Origin: Verrucomicrobiota bacterium
Lineage (GTDB): Bacteria > Verrucomicrobiota > Verrucomicrobiia > Methylacidiphilales > UBA1321
Length of the DNA stretch: 45,016 nt
Assembly (NCBI GenBank): GCA_013286145.1
Contig: JABDGH010000016.1
Location: forward strand, 1 to 45,016
Reading direction: 5' to 3'
The notes beneath the pieces are model-generated. The model worked only from the letters and a program-made list of their open reading frames with translations, had not been told where the DNA came from and ran no database searches. Shown here piece by piece: positions 8,864-19,472 of this stretch; within the stretch, counting starts at the first letter, position 1, and each line of letters begins with the position of its first letter. The translations under genes and the position numbers were made by a program.

Positions 8864-9244
8864 CTAAGCGCTGAAACTTTCACCGCAGGAGCAGTGAGCG
8901 GAAGCGGTCGGGTTGGTTACCTTGAAGCCGCCTTTTTGCAGGTCATCGCTGAAATCGAGGAGTGAGCCGGAAACAAAGAGCGCGCTCTTGGGATCGATAA
9001 CGACATTGACGTTGCTGGAGCGAACCATGATGTCGCGATTGGCGGGGCCATCGACGAGATCCATCTTGTACTGAAGGCCCGAACAGCCACCGCCGACTAC
9101 GGCGATCCGCAACGCTCCGTTGGGGCGTCCCTGGCGGGTGAGCAAGGAGGTGAGTTTTTGCGAGGCCGTTTCGGTGATCTTGCAAAGCTTCTCGTTGCCG
9201 ATTTTGTAATTGATGGCGGGCTTGGCCGCTTCGACTGCTTCCAT
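8864..9244 (-). CDS. A-type iron-sulfur cluster carrier (IscA/ErpA/HesB family)
   Basis: 126 residues from the ATG at 9244; the frame is open to 9280 but the extra residues are not family-like. It accepts and delivers Fe-S clusters to target proteins in the cytoplasm. The three conserved Cys residues are present: GGGCSGLQY and, at the C-terminus, HCSCGESF. The core (ITETASQKLTSLL, GALRIAVVGGGCSG, VVIDPKSALFVSGSLLDFSDDL) matches the HesB-like domain throughout. It could support the Fe-S subunits of complex I encoded upstream, such as NuoI, but other clients are equally likely. Which of IscA, ErpA or SufA it corresponds to is not decided, so no symbol is given. Confidence 0.9.
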   Translation of the reverse strand: MEAVEAAKPAINYKIGNEKLCKITETASQKLTSLLTRQGRPNGALRIAVVGGGCSGLQYKMDLVDGPANRDIMVRSSNVNVVIDPKSALFVSGSLLDFSDDLQKGGFKVTNPTASAHCSCGESFSA

Positions 9245-9416
9245 ACCCGCTAATATGCGGTCAATGGGCCTGAGACGCAAGCGATCCTCGCTGGGGGTCG
9301 TGTCCTAATTTGAAATCTAAATCGGAAAGGCTAAGACGTAATGTATCCAAGGTTCTGGGACGTCCCTTGCATTGGCAGTTCCACGCCGCTAGCTTTGTGG
9401 CGTGGATAAGGAGACA

Positions 9417-9602
9417 ATGCGCAAGCATGAAAGTAGAAAGTCCGGCCCCTTTGCTTCTTGGGGAGGCGTCGGTTTGTGGCAAAACCAATGCGTGAAGGAT
9501 GAGCCATTTCAGCAACGCGCCTTTAGACGCTCCGTTTATTTTAAGGTCGCTCTTTTAATAGCAGTCGCAATCATAATTTTGATCCTGATTAATTCAAATT
9601 AG
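9417..9602 (+). CDS. Possible small membrane protein (61 aa)
   Basis: An ATG at 9417 follows an AAGGAG ribosome-binding site with 3-nt spacing. The frame can also start at a GTG at 9402. The first 40 residues are polar and basic. The last 19 (from KVALLIAV to the end) are almost wholly hydrophobic and would suit a tail anchor. I recognise no family. It lies between the divergent Fe-S carrier gene and the convergent end of nuoN. The good ribosome-binding site and the C-terminal membrane segment argue for a real gene; the short length and lack of family argue against. Confidence 0.35.
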   Translation: MRKHESRKSGPFASWGGVGLWQNQCVKDEPFQQRAFRRSVYFKVALLIAVAIIILILINSN

Positions 9603-9616
9603 ATCACTACCATCCA

Positions 9617-9755
9617 GCCATATCCTTCGACTGCAATCCTGCGGATGGCAGTAAGGTTAAGTATAAGTTTACCGCCGTCCGCAGGATCTCGGTTCCCCCC
9701 TTCGACTTCGCTCAGGGCGCGGCTTGCTGCCGCGACTACCGAAGGATGACAGAGA
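9617..9755. repeat. Dispersed intergenic repeat, family 3 (GCCATATCCTTCGACT / CCTTCGACTTCGCTCAGG)
   Basis: GCCATATCCTTCGACTGC at 9617-9634 recurs inverted at 25677-25692 and with one change at 25834-25851. CCTTCGACTTCGCTCAGG at 9699-9716 is the reverse complement of a variant at 25621 (CCTGAGCGAAGCCGAGG). The stretch also contains two CCGCAGGAT-type inverted words (CCTGCGGATGG, CCGTCCGCAGGAT). It occupies the gap before the 3' end of nuoN and appears non-coding. Confidence 0.6.
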
Positions 9756-9781
9756 GAGAAGTGCGCCTACCTCAAAATGCT

Positions 9782-11323
9782 TTAATGCTGCGCTAGGGCC
9801 ACGTGCGCAGGCGCGGCGGAATCGGTTTGCGCCAGCGTTGAGCCGGTGACCATGACGGAAATGGATTGGGCCCAGAAGCCGGTGACGATGAGGAGAACCA
9901 TGAGAACGGAAAGGACAACGGTGGTGGAGCGGTTGATGCGAATGGGTGTTTCATCGAGCGGCTCCGACCAGTACATCGCCTTGATCGGGCCGAGGTAGTA
10001 GTAGAGGGCTGCGACGGCGGCGAAGAGCGTGATGAAGAGAAGCGTGTAGAGGTGATGGTTCCAGGCGACGAGGATGACGAGCGCCTTGGCGATGAATCCG
10101 CTCATGGGTGGAACACCCGCGAGGGAAATGAGCGAGAGGGCGAATGCGGCGGCGAGCAAAGGCGAGCGTTGGGAGAGACCGGCGAGGTGATGGATTTCGA
10201 GTCCGGCAAGACGGCGGTTGAGAATGGCCAGCACGATGAAGGCGGTGAAGGTGGCGAGGAGATAGGTGACCAGATAGACGCTGACGGTGGTCTGGCCCAG
10301 CGCCATGTCGGCCACGGACGCATGAGGTCTTCCCGGCAAAGTTGCGGCGGAACCAATCACGGCGACGAGGATAAATCCGCTGTGGCCGATGCTCGAATAA
10401 CCAAGGAGGCGCTTGAGGTTGCGTTGAGGAATGGCGGCAAGATTGCCGAGAATGAGAGAGAGAATGGCTCCGATATAAAGTACGGGATACCAGATTTCGA
10501 CGCCGCCCTGTCCGCCAAAAACGCTCAGCACAATACGCATGAGGATGATGAGGCCTCCCGCTTTTGAGCCGACCGAGAGGAAGGCGGTGATCGAGTTGGG
10601 CGCGCCTTCATAAACGTCGGGTGCCCAGATATGAAAGGGCACCATGGCGATCTTGAAACCGACTCCGACCAGTACCAAGAGAAGTCCAAAGCTGATGCCG
10701 ACAGGCAACGCCCGCAAATGGTTGGCGTACAAATGGCATGTGTACGTGATGCTATCGAAATGAGTCGTGCCAGTGATGCCGAAAATGTAGGCGATGCCCA
10801 TGACCAGAAAAGCCGAGGAGAGCGCGCCGAGGATGAGATATTTAACGCCCGCCTCGAGCGCAACAAGGCTGCGGTGTTGGTAGGCGACGAGGATGTAAAA
10901 TGAAATGGTGACCAGTTCGAGTGCGACGAAAAGAACCATGAAATCGTTGGCCGAGGCGAGAAGCATCAGTCCGACGGTGGTGAAAAGGGGCATGATGGCA
11001 AATTCACCACCGTGGGAGGCGACCGGTTCCTGGACTTCATCGCCCATCCAGATGACGAGAGCGGCTACAGCGAGGAAGAAGAGGTGGAAGAATTTGGCTG
11101 CTCCGTCCCACTTGCAAAGATCACCCCAGAATAACGTCGATCCGGTGGGAGAGACTTGCAGAAGCAGCGTGAGAATTGCCGTGACGCCGATGCCTGCCAA
11201 AGCCAGTCGTGCAGTGGTGCGCGGCGTAAGGGAAAGAAAGGCCTCGGCAAGAAGCAGAACCATGGCCCAGAGCGTGAGCAATATTTCGGGAGCCATGTAG
11301 GGGAGGTGGGAAGTGGAAATCAT
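9782..11323 (-). CDS. nuoN: NADH-quinone oxidoreductase subunit N
   Basis: 513 residues, about the usual length. One of the three antiporter-like proton-pumping subunits in the membrane arm of complex I. The protein is hydrophobic throughout, with about 14 membrane segments. The family core is visible: FMVLFVALELVTISFYILVAY (conserved Glu in the fifth helix), KYLILGALSSAFLVMG, FKIAMVPFHIWAPDVYEGAPNSITAFLSVGSKAGG, and LLGYSSIGHSGFIL. It is the last gene of the nuoI-N run, with only 6 bp between the nuoM stop and this ATG, so it is certainly in the same operon. Confidence 0.97.
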   Translation of the reverse strand: MISTSHLPYMAPEILLTLWAMVLLLAEAFLSLTPRTTARLALAGIGVTAILTLLLQVSPTGSTLFWGDLCKWDGAAKFFHLFFLAVAALVIWMGDEVQEPVASHGGEFAIMPLFTTVGLMLLASANDFMVLFVALELVTISFYILVAYQHRSLVALEAGVKYLILGALSSAFLVMGIAYIFGITGTTHFDSITYTCHLYANHLRALPVGISFGLLLVLVGVGFKIAMVPFHIWAPDVYEGAPNSITAFLSVGSKAGGLIILMRIVLSVFGGQGGVEIWYPVLYIGAILSLILGNLAAIPQRNLKRLLGYSSIGHSGFILVAVIGSAATLPGRPHASVADMALGQTTVSVYLVTYLLATFTAFIVLAILNRRLAGLEIHHLAGLSQRSPLLAAAFALSLISLAGVPPMSGFIAKALVILVAWNHHLYTLLFITLFAAVAALYYYLGPIKAMYWSEPLDETPIRINRSTTVVLSVLMVLLIVTGFWAQSISVMVTGSTLAQTDSAAPAHVALAQH

Positions 11324-11329
11324 CTTGGA

Positions 11330-12871
11330 CTATCTTTGGGTGTCTATGTAGGGCAAAAGTGAAACGCTTGGCTGCACCATGTGCAGAAGCATAAAGGGCA
11401 TGAAGCCAATGACCAGCGAGGCGAGAATGAGAAGGACATAGGGTGCGTACTCGGCGACAGTGGAGGTATCAGTCATGCCCGGAGCTTCGATGGCCTCGCC
11501 TCCGGGGGAAGTCGCGGCGATCTTGTGAGGCGCAAACCGTTCCGGCATCGAACCATAGAAGATACTTTTAATGGCGCGGAGCTGGTAAATGGCAGTGATG
11601 ACGGTGCCGAAAACGGCGATGATCGCCATGAGAGGAAGGATTGAGGCGTAGGAGGCAAAAAAGACCATCAATTCCCCGGCGAAGTTGGCCAGACCGGGCA
11701 CGCCCATCGTGGCCATCGAAGCAAAGCTGAAGAGAACGGCAAGGACAGGTGCGCGTTTGGCCAGGCCGCCCAGTTCTGCGAAACGGTTTTCACCGGCGCG
11801 CTGTGTGATCTCGCCACTCAAGCCGAAGAGGAGTGCGGCGGAAAGACCGTGACCGACCATGAGAATCACGGCACCGCTGACGCCGAGGCTGTTCCAGCAG
11901 GCGATGCCAAGGAAGAGATAGCCCATGTGCATGATGCTGGAGAACCCGATCATGGTGGGGAGTTCCTTTTGGGCCAGGGCAACGAAGCCGGCATAGAGGA
12001 AATTGCCGACCATGAGGGTGAGAAAGATGCCGAGGCAGCTTTCGAAGCCATCGTGAACCATCGGAATGGCGATGCGGATCATGCCGTAGATGGCGAATTT
12101 TTTCAGGACACCGGCATGGAGCATGGCGGCGGCTGGCGGAGCGGAGGCATAACCTGGAGGCGCCCAGGAATGGAAAGGGAAAAGGCCCACGAGAATGCCA
12201 AATCCGATGAGCAACAAGGGGAAGATGATGTACTGCGAGGCCTCGGCAAGTGGATAGTCGTGGAGATAGGTTTGCAGCGCGACGATGTCGAACGTGCGGG
12301 CCGAAACAGGGAGCGCCATGACCAATGCGACCAGCCCAGCCAAAAGGATGAGGCTGCCCGCCATGAGATAGAGCGTGACTTGAAAGGCGGCGAATTGCCG
12401 GTTTTGCGTACCCCAGATGCCGATAAGGAGGAAGGTGGGGATCAGGGCGAATTCATGGAAAATGTAGAAGAAGAAGAGATCGAGTGAGATGAAGGCACCC
12501 ATGGCGCCAAGCGACATGAGCAGGAGATAGCAGTAGTATTCAGGCGCGCGTCGGATGTTTGGGGAGGAAATGGCAATGGCGGCACAAGTGACGATGGACG
12601 TCAGGAAGACAAGAGGAAGGCTGATGCCGTCCACACCGAGATGAAATCGGATGGGTGGCAGGCCGGGAAGGCTGGCCCAGGCATAATCCATCACGTAGGC
12701 GAAATTTCCCTGCGCGGCGGGATAGTTCCAGAGAAGACCGAGAGAGAGGGCAAGATTGAAGAGGGCGGCGATCCCGGCCACGCGACGCGCGGGAGCCTTG
12801 GCGATGATGAAGAATATGGCCCCAAGCGGTGCGAGGAGCAGGAAAAGAAGGGGTGAAACGGAGGAATTCAT
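11330..12871 (-). CDS. nuoM: NADH-quinone oxidoreductase subunit M
   Basis: 513 residues. An antiporter-like membrane subunit of complex I. The conserved region FHLGVDGISLPLVFLTSIVT and the Glu in FYIFHEFALIPTFLLIGIWG are present, as is FPFHSWAPPGYASAPPAAAMLHAGVLKKFAIYG with its conserved Lys and MIGFSSIMHMGYLFLG. A good ribosome-binding site (GAGG) lies upstream of the ATG. It sits between nuoL and nuoN with gaps of 6 bp on each side. Confidence 0.97.
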   Translation of the reverse strand: MNSSVSPLLFLLLAPLGAIFFIIAKAPARRVAGIAALFNLALSLGLLWNYPAAQGNFAYVMDYAWASLPGLPPIRFHLGVDGISLPLVFLTSIVTCAAIAISSPNIRRAPEYYCYLLLMSLGAMGAFISLDLFFFYIFHEFALIPTFLLIGIWGTQNRQFAAFQVTLYLMAGSLILLAGLVALVMALPVSARTFDIVALQTYLHDYPLAEASQYIIFPLLLIGFGILVGLFPFHSWAPPGYASAPPAAAMLHAGVLKKFAIYGMIRIAIPMVHDGFESCLGIFLTLMVGNFLYAGFVALAQKELPTMIGFSSIMHMGYLFLGIACWNSLGVSGAVILMVGHGLSAALLFGLSGEITQRAGENRFAELGGLAKRAPVLAVLFSFASMATMGVPGLANFAGELMVFFASYASILPLMAIIAVFGTVITAIYQLRAIKSIFYGSMPERFAPHKIAATSPGGEAIEAPGMTDTSTVAEYAPYVLLILASLVIGFMPFMLLHMVQPSVSLLPYIDTQR

Positions 12872-12877
12872 GAGGGG

Positions 12878-14818
<1,941 letters not shown>

Positions 14819-14830
14819 AAAAGAAAAATA

Positions 14831-15136
14831 TTAGAACTTGAGCGTGGTGAGGTCCTGGACCTGGGTGGTTTGCTTGAGGCGGTAGAGAGCGACGATGAGG
14901 GCGAGCCCGACCGCAACCTCCGCAGCAGCGACGGTGATGACAAAGAAGACGAAGACCTGGCCGTCGATCCGGTGATTGAACCGGCTAAAGGCGACGAGGG
15001 TGAGGTTGGCGGCCTGCAGCATCATTTCGAGTGACATATAAATAACCAGGAGGTTGCGTCGTATGATCACGCCCATAAGTCCGATGACAAAGAGGGTGGC
15101 GGCAACGGCCAAATAATGATTCAAGGTGATTTCCAT
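14831..15136 (-). CDS. nuoK: NADH-quinone oxidoreductase subunit K
   Basis: 101 residues with three membrane helices, exactly the usual size. Two membrane-embedded Glu residues needed for proton transfer are visible, in [13 protein letters not shown] and [18 protein letters not shown]. It lies 9 bp after nuoJ and 12 bp before nuoL on the same strand. Confidence 0.97.
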   Translation of the reverse strand: MEITLNHYLAVAATLFVIGLMGVIIRRNLLVIYMSLEMMLQAANLTLVAFSRFNHRIDGQVFVFFVITVAAAEVAVGLALIVALYRLKQTTQVQDLTTLKF

Positions 15137-15145
15137 GGCTTTAGG

Positions 15146-15733
15146 TCAACGGGTAAGGGAGGTCTCTTTTTTGGATTCGACTGGAGGTGTTTTGCGGGTG
15201 GCATCTTCTCCAGGAGAAGGAGGGCGTGGTTCATCCTGTTTGCAAAGCACGATCACGCCGATGGTGGCCACGAGGATGATCAAGCTGGTGATTTCAAAAG
15301 GAGCGACATAGGTGGTGAAGAGAAGGCGTCCGATCTGGTGGGTGTCATCGGAGGTTTGCAGGGGGAGGGGAGTCGAGTCTGCGGTGATCGATCCACCGGG
15401 CGTGGCATAGAGTGTACGCGCGACGATGTAGATGAAACCCAGTCCAAGAACCAGCGCGCAACCCATCCAGACTTTCTGGCGGGGAACATGTTCCATGGCC
15501 GTGAGATCCAGAAGCATGATGATGAAAAGAAAGAGAACCATGACTGCCCCGGCGGTGACGAGAATTTGCACGGCGGCAAGAAAGAAGGCGCTGAGCATGA
15601 CGAAGAGCGCCGACATGAAGACGATGGTGAAGGCAAAACAGAGGGCGCTGGCGACGGCATTCCGGTTAAGAATGACCCCGAGACCAAAAAGGATCATGCC
15701 GATGGAAAATAACCAGAAGAAGAAGGTTTCCAT
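15146..15733 (-). CDS. nuoJ: NADH-quinone oxidoreductase subunit J
   Basis: 195 residues with five predicted membrane segments, starting METFFFWLFSIGMILFGLGV. The conserved helix LVTAGAVMVLFLFIIMLLDL, which holds the pi-bulge region of this subunit, is intact. The C-terminal 25 residues are polar and variable. It is preceded by a gap of about 139 bp to nuoI, larger than any other gap in this gene run, so a separate promoter or a processing site could lie there; no clear promoter was identified. Confidence 0.95.
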   Translation of the reverse strand: METFFFWLFSIGMILFGLGVILNRNAVASALCFAFTIVFMSALFVMLSAFFLAAVQILVTAGAVMVLFLFIIMLLDLTAMEHVPRQKVWMGCALVLGLGFIYIVARTLYATPGGSITADSTPLPLQTSDDTHQIGRLLFTTYVAPFEITSLIILVATIGVIVLCKQDEPRPPSPGEDATRKTPPVESKKETSLTR

Positions 15734-15872
15734 GATGGGTTAAAATTTCAGGCAGGGACGCAATGCGAGCGCAGGGGTGATGGTAGCCATTGGCATGGGT
15801 TCATTCTTCTCTTGATGATCTACTTTCCGGAATACGGTTCCGCAGGATGCCAGCACTCTTTCCCCACTTCTA

Positions 15873-16391
15873 TTATTTGTTTTCGTCCCATTTGTGAATG
15901 GGCTTGGGCAGCGTGCCGCCCAGTTCGTAAAGCTTCTCTTTGTCATGAATCATTTCGCCGCGGGTGACTCCGGTGATGGCGTAATCCTTAAGCAGAAAGA
16001 TGGCCTCCTCGGGGCAGACTTCCTCGCATAAACCGCAATAAATGCACCGGATCATGTCGATGTCGAAGGCTTGCGGGGCTTTTTCAACTTTTGCAAAAGG
16101 AGAATCGAGCGGGATTTCACCCGGCTTGATGCGAATGGCGCGGGGCGGGCAGATAAATTCGCAGAGCTGGCAACTGACACATTTTTCACGGCCCGTTTCG
16201 TCCTTCACCAGGGTGGGCGCGCCACGGTAACCGTCGGGCATGGGCCACTTTTCCTCGGGATACTGCATGGTTACCTTGCAACGACCGAGCAGGTGGTCGA
16301 TGAAATGGCGTGCGGTAATCGTCATGCCCTGGAAAATACCGGGCAGGTAGAGGTTCTCAAACCACGAAAGCTTTGGACGGGAAACAATCAT
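15873..16391 (-). CDS. nuoI: NADH-quinone oxidoreductase subunit I (two 4Fe-4S clusters)
   Basis: 172 residues from the ATG at 16391; a TTG at 16427 would add 12 residues. It holds the two 4Fe-4S clusters N6a and N6b that pass electrons towards quinone. The cluster ligands are in CVSCQLCEFICP and CIYCGLCEEVCP, each with the next Cys of the other cluster set in the standard arrangement. The N-terminal amphipathic part (GIFQGMTITARHFIDHLL) is typical. No nuoA-H genes occur upstream, so the rest of complex I must be encoded elsewhere. Confidence 0.95.
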   Translation of the reverse strand: MIVSRPKLSWFENLYLPGIFQGMTITARHFIDHLLGRCKVTMQYPEEKWPMPDGYRGAPTLVKDETGREKCVSCQLCEFICPPRAIRIKPGEIPLDSPFAKVEKAPQAFDIDMIRCIYCGLCEEVCPEEAIFLLKDYAITGVTRGEMIHDKEKLYELGGTLPKPIHKWDENK

Positions 16392-16556
16392 CGCGCCGTA
16401 TCGTAACGGAAGAAACTTACTAGACAACGAGATTATGAAATTTTTCTCGAAATTTTAATTCCCCGGCTTTTGGCCGTCTCATCGAAGAAGATTTAATCCC
16501 GTTAATCCGGTTGAAATTCCATTAAGTTCCATGAAGGTTTCCTTTCTCGAATTTTC

Positions 16557-16584
16557 TTGCGCGGGGTCTTTCTTAACCTACGAT
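16557..16584 (+). promoter_or_regulatory. Putative sigma-70 promoter for the RRM gene
   Basis: TTGCGC at 16557-16562 and TACGAT at 16579-16584 are spaced by 16 bp. A transcript starting near 16591 would have a leader of about 100 nt. Within that leader, GTTTTCG (16587-16593) and CGAAAAC (16657-16663) are complementary and could close a large stem-loop just upstream of the AAGGA ribosome-binding site. Confidence 0.4.
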
Positions 16585-16688
16585 GCGTTTTCGTACGGTA
16601 AATTGATCGTTCGGTGCTAGGTGAGTTTTAGCTCAGTGGCAGCGTAGATCGGATCCCGAAAACACTAAACCCATCCAAGAAGGAAAAA

Positions 16689-17075
16689 ATGAGCGTAAAA
16701 CTCTATGTGGGCAATCTGCCCTTCAGCATGACGGAAAACGACCTGACCGATCTCTTTGCCCAGGCGGGCAATGTCGCCCGGGTTCAAATGATCAATGATC
16801 GCGTAACAGGTCGCCCCCGTGGCTTCGGTTTCGTGGAAATGGGAACGGCGGAAGAAGCGCAAGCTGCCATCGCCAAGTTCCATGGCCAGGAAATCAATGG
16901 CCGCGCCCTGACCGTTAACGAAGCGCGTCCCATGGAACAGCGCGAAGGCGGCGGCGGTGGTGGTGGAGGCGGTGGATTTCGTGGCGGCGGCGGTGGCGGC
17001 GGCGGAGATCGTCGCGGCGGAGATCGTCGTGGCGGCGGTGGCGATCGTGGAGATCGCGGTCGCGGTCGTTACTAA
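16689..17075 (+). CDS. RNA-binding protein with one RRM and a Gly/Arg-rich tail
   Basis: 128 residues with an AAGGA ribosome-binding site just upstream. Residues 1-80 form a single RNA-recognition motif: RNP2 is LYVGNL (4-9) and RNP1 is RGFGFVEM (about 44-51). The rest is a low-complexity tail of Gly runs and Arg-Gly/Asp-Arg repeats, similar to RGG boxes. Bacterial proteins of this type, best known in cyanobacteria, bind single-stranded RNA and are often cold-induced. The long structured leader noted upstream fits such control but is only suggestive. The gene is monocistronic, with its own terminator. Confidence 0.92.
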   Translation: MSVKLYVGNLPFSMTENDLTDLFAQAGNVARVQMINDRVTGRPRGFGFVEMGTAEEAQAAIAKFHGQEINGRALTVNEARPMEQREGGGGGGGGGGFRGGGGGGGGDRRGGDRRGGGGDRGDRGRGRY

Positions 17076-17102
17076 ACCAAACCGTAAACTATTTTCAAAA
17101 AA

Positions 17103-17131
17103 GCGGCTCAAGCAATTGAGCCGCTTTTTTT
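17103..17131. terminator. Bidirectional Rho-independent terminator
   Basis: GCGGCTCAA and TTGAGCCGC form a perfect 9-bp stem with loop GCAA, followed by seven T and preceded by six A. It can therefore serve both the RRM gene (plus) and the TonB receptor gene (minus), whose stop codon is 8 bp away. Confidence 0.93.
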
Positions 17132-17138
17132 GTTACTG

Positions 17139-19349
17139 CTAGAACGCGAGAGTAACTCCTCCATAATAGCCGCGTCGCGATCCCCATTGAGGGGCACCTA
17201 CGCCCACGCCTGTCCCATCACGAATCTCATAGGCTTGATCCAGGACATTCACCACGTCAAAGCGCAGACTGACGTCCGTAAATCCCGGCACATGGAACAA
17301 GTGTGAAACGCCCATATTTAGCGGATAGTAAGAGGGCAATCGGCCTCCGTTGGGTGCGCTATTGATATCGCGACGCAGGCCGTCCTGGTAAAGGATGTCC
17401 GCGTAAATCGTGCTATTCCATAAAGAGTAGGATGCTCCCAAAGAACCGGAGTAAGTCTGGTTGTGATCCAGATAAATATAGTGGCTACTGATATAAGCCA
17501 GATCATCTGCGCCGAACTCATACTGATTTGAGGTGATGTTCTCCCCAAAAGCTTCACTCACGGCAAAATTGGCATAAGTGTTGAAGACATCCTTCTCATC
17601 GATGATTCCTTTGGCCTGGTAATTCCCGGTGAACTCGACGCCATCGACCTGCCCGTGTTCGTAATTAAAGGGCTGCAAGATGACGGCAGCGCCAAATTGC
17701 CCGTCATCAAGTTGGTTTTTCGCCTGCTTGTAATAAGCATCGACTCCGATTGAAAGCGTACCGATCCCGAAATTGTTGAATTGGTGCGTTGCTCCGATAT
17801 CAAAATAGTCGGCACGCTCGGCCTTGGGAGAACTTTGTGCCAATACCTCGGGTTCGTTGGTCGTGCCGATAAATTTAGTGATGTTGACCGGAGCATCTTC
17901 TTGCTGAGGTGGAGGGGTAAAGTATCTGGCGTAACCCGCATGAAGGGTTGTATCCGGCGTGGTTTCCCATACGACATTTAGCCGGGGACTCAATTGGTTC
18001 TCGTGGTCATAAGCATCCACCACGTCAAAACGTCCGCCATAATTGATGGTGACAGTCGGAATAACCTTCCACTCGTCTTGCAGATAGAAGCCATATTCCG
18101 CGCCGACACGATTTCTGCCGTCCTGAACGTCGATTGGAGTTGTCCCGATATTGCCCATGCCATCGACGGGAAAGACATGGTCGTCCTGGGTCGATTGCGT
18201 GGATTGGATATTGACGAGTATGCCACCGCGCAAGGTGTGCTCATCGTTTATCGCCCAGCTTGCATCTCCCTGAAGACCGTTGGCAAAGAGGCTCTGGTTT
18301 ACCCGGCTGGCCACACCATTAAACACAAGATCGCCAACCTGGTCCGGTCGGAACAAGACACTACTGAAACGCTGAAAGGTCGAAAGCTGGAAACTGACAG
18401 CATCGACCGTTTTTTGGTAAGATTCGACGGCGTAGTAATTTTGTTCGTTTTGGTTTTCGTTGAGATTGGCAGAGTTGAATGTGGAATTCCCCGTGCTGGG
18501 ATCGATTGGAAGTCCGGCAAGAATAAAATTTCCGGGTTGGCCGGGATTGTTCGGAATCTGGTGTTGAGCCTGTTCCCCACTAATAATAATGCTGAACCGG
18601 CTGGTCTTATCGATGACGTATTCCAGATAGCCGAATCCGCTATACCTCTGAGAATCATCATGGATGGGGTTGGTGCTGTTAACTGGGTTTTCAATACCCT
18701 GTCCGTTTTTCAGGAAGCTTCCCGTAAAATAATAATTCCATTTCCCGCTGGTGCCGCCGTATTGAAATCTTGGATTGATCGTATCGAAACTTCCCCCGTA
18801 GAGACTGAAACCTCCGCCCGGATTGAACGCTCCATTCTTGGTATGTACATCGATAATTCCGGCCGTGTGAAAGCCATATTGTGAAGGCAGTGCTCCAGTG
18901 ATGATGGAAACGCTGCTGAGAAAGCGTGTGTCCAGTTCCTGCCCAAAGCCGGTCAGCCCTTCGGGTATGAGGACGTCGTTGATCCGATACTGAAGATTGG
19001 CGTGTTCGCCGCGAACGTGGAGTTGCCCAAAAGAATCCTCGGCGACACCTGGGGCGCGCAACAGGGTCTGGTTGAAGGAAGCATTGTCTCCCTGGGACTG
19101 CGTTTGGATCTGGCCTTGGTTGATGTTGTAAACCGTAGCCCCAAGTTCCGGGGCAATTTCATCTCTCTGCGCATCGAGCGAACTCGTCACGATGATGGTA
19201 TCCAGTTGAGTCGTGGCGGCTGGTGGCTTGCCCACGCTATCCATGGAAGGCGAAACGATTTGGGCCTTTGCGGTAAAAGTTCCTGAGAGAGTGAATATCA
19301 GCAGGGGTGTAAGGATAATTTTGGAGTTGAGATTCATTTGATTTTTCAT
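17139..19349 (-). CDS. TonB-dependent outer-membrane receptor
   Basis: 736 residues with a signal peptide ending near FTAKAQ; a second ATG at 19337 is also possible. After cleavage, a TonB-box-like strand (LDTIIVTSS) is followed by the plug domain, with QTLLRAPGVAEDSFGQLHVRGEHANLQYRIND (shown in part) and VSIITGALPSQYGFHTAGIIDV. The remaining 500 residues form the beta-barrel and end in the usual aromatic residue (VTLAF). Such receptors import siderophores, vitamins or glycans. The closeness of the plug to those of general substrate receptors gives no substrate, and no transport partners or SusD are adjacent. The upstream region has a conspicuous inverted repeat that may be a control site. 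Confidence 0.92.
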   Translation of the reverse strand: MKNQMNLNSKIILTPLLIFTLSGTFTAKAQIVSPSMDSVGKPPAATTQLDTIIVTSSLDAQRDEIAPELGATVYNINQGQIQTQSQGDNASFNQTLLRAPGVAEDSFGQLHVRGEHANLQYRINDVLIPEGLTGFGQELDTRFLSSVSIITGALPSQYGFHTAGIIDVHTKNGAFNPGGGFSLYGGSFDTINPRFQYGGTSGKWNYYFTGSFLKNGQGIENPVNSTNPIHDDSQRYSGFGYLEYVIDKTSRFSIIISGEQAQHQIPNNPGQPGNFILAGLPIDPSTGNSTFNSANLNENQNEQNYYAVESYQKTVDAVSFQLSTFQRFSSVLFRPDQVGDLVFNGVASRVNQSLFANGLQGDASWAINDEHTLRGGILVNIQSTQSTQDDHVFPVDGMGNIGTTPIDVQDGRNRVGAEYGFYLQDEWKVIPTVTINYGGRFDVVDAYDHENQLSPRLNVVWETTPDTTLHAGYARYFTPPPQQEDAPVNITKFIGTTNEPEVLAQSSPKAERADYFDIGATHQFNNFGIGTLSIGVDAYYKQAKNQLDDGQFGAAVILQPFNYEHGQVDGVEFTGNYQAKGIIDEKDVFNTYANFAVSEAFGENITSNQYEFGADDLAYISSHYIYLDHNQTYSGSLGASYSLWNSTIYADILYQDGLRRDINSAPNGGRLPSYYPLNMGVSHLFHVPGFTDVSLRFDVVNVLDQAYEIRDGTGVGVGAPQWGSRRGYYGGVTLAF

Positions 19350-19392
19350 CCGAGCGTTAAAATAGATGCAAGTTACTTGTAAAAGTAATTAA

Positions 19393-19443
19393 CAAAGACG
19401 CAATTAGCTTGCAATTACATTATGCAAATAATTTGCGTCTTTG
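19393..19443. promoter_or_regulatory. Inverted repeat upstream of the TonB receptor gene
   Basis: CAAAGACGCAA (19393-19403) and TTGCGTCTTTG (19433-19443) are perfect 11-bp inverted repeats, extendable to 14 bp with one bulged base, around a 29-nt AT-rich centre containing TTGCAA and ATGCAAAT. It lies about 44 bp upstream of the receptor ATG. It could be an operator or a transcript hairpin; the regulator is not known. Confidence 0.4.
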
Positions 19444-19472
19444 CCTTGGGATTAAAAACTGCCACTACGGTT

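Noticed and set aside
9866-10567. Long plus-strand open frame rich in Asp, Glu and Gly
   Set aside because: It is antisense to nuoN, and similar frames lie antisense to nuoM (11849-12487) and nuoL (12881-13696). The acidic, Gly-rich translation is what hydrophobic-protein codons give when read from the other strand.
15740-15946. Minus-strand frame of 68 codons in the nuoJ-nuoI gap
   Set aside because: It overlaps the end of nuoI in another frame, is Pro/Arg-rich without a pattern, and has no good start site.
16619-16665. Possible tRNA-like sequence (TAGCTCAGTGGCAGCG) ahead of the RRM gene
   Set aside because: The D-arm-like words are present, but no acceptor, anticodon or T-arm pairing can be drawn around them.
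17994-18884. Plus-strand frame of 296 codons
   Set aside because: Antisense to the TonB receptor gene, with no ribosome-binding site or recognisable domain.
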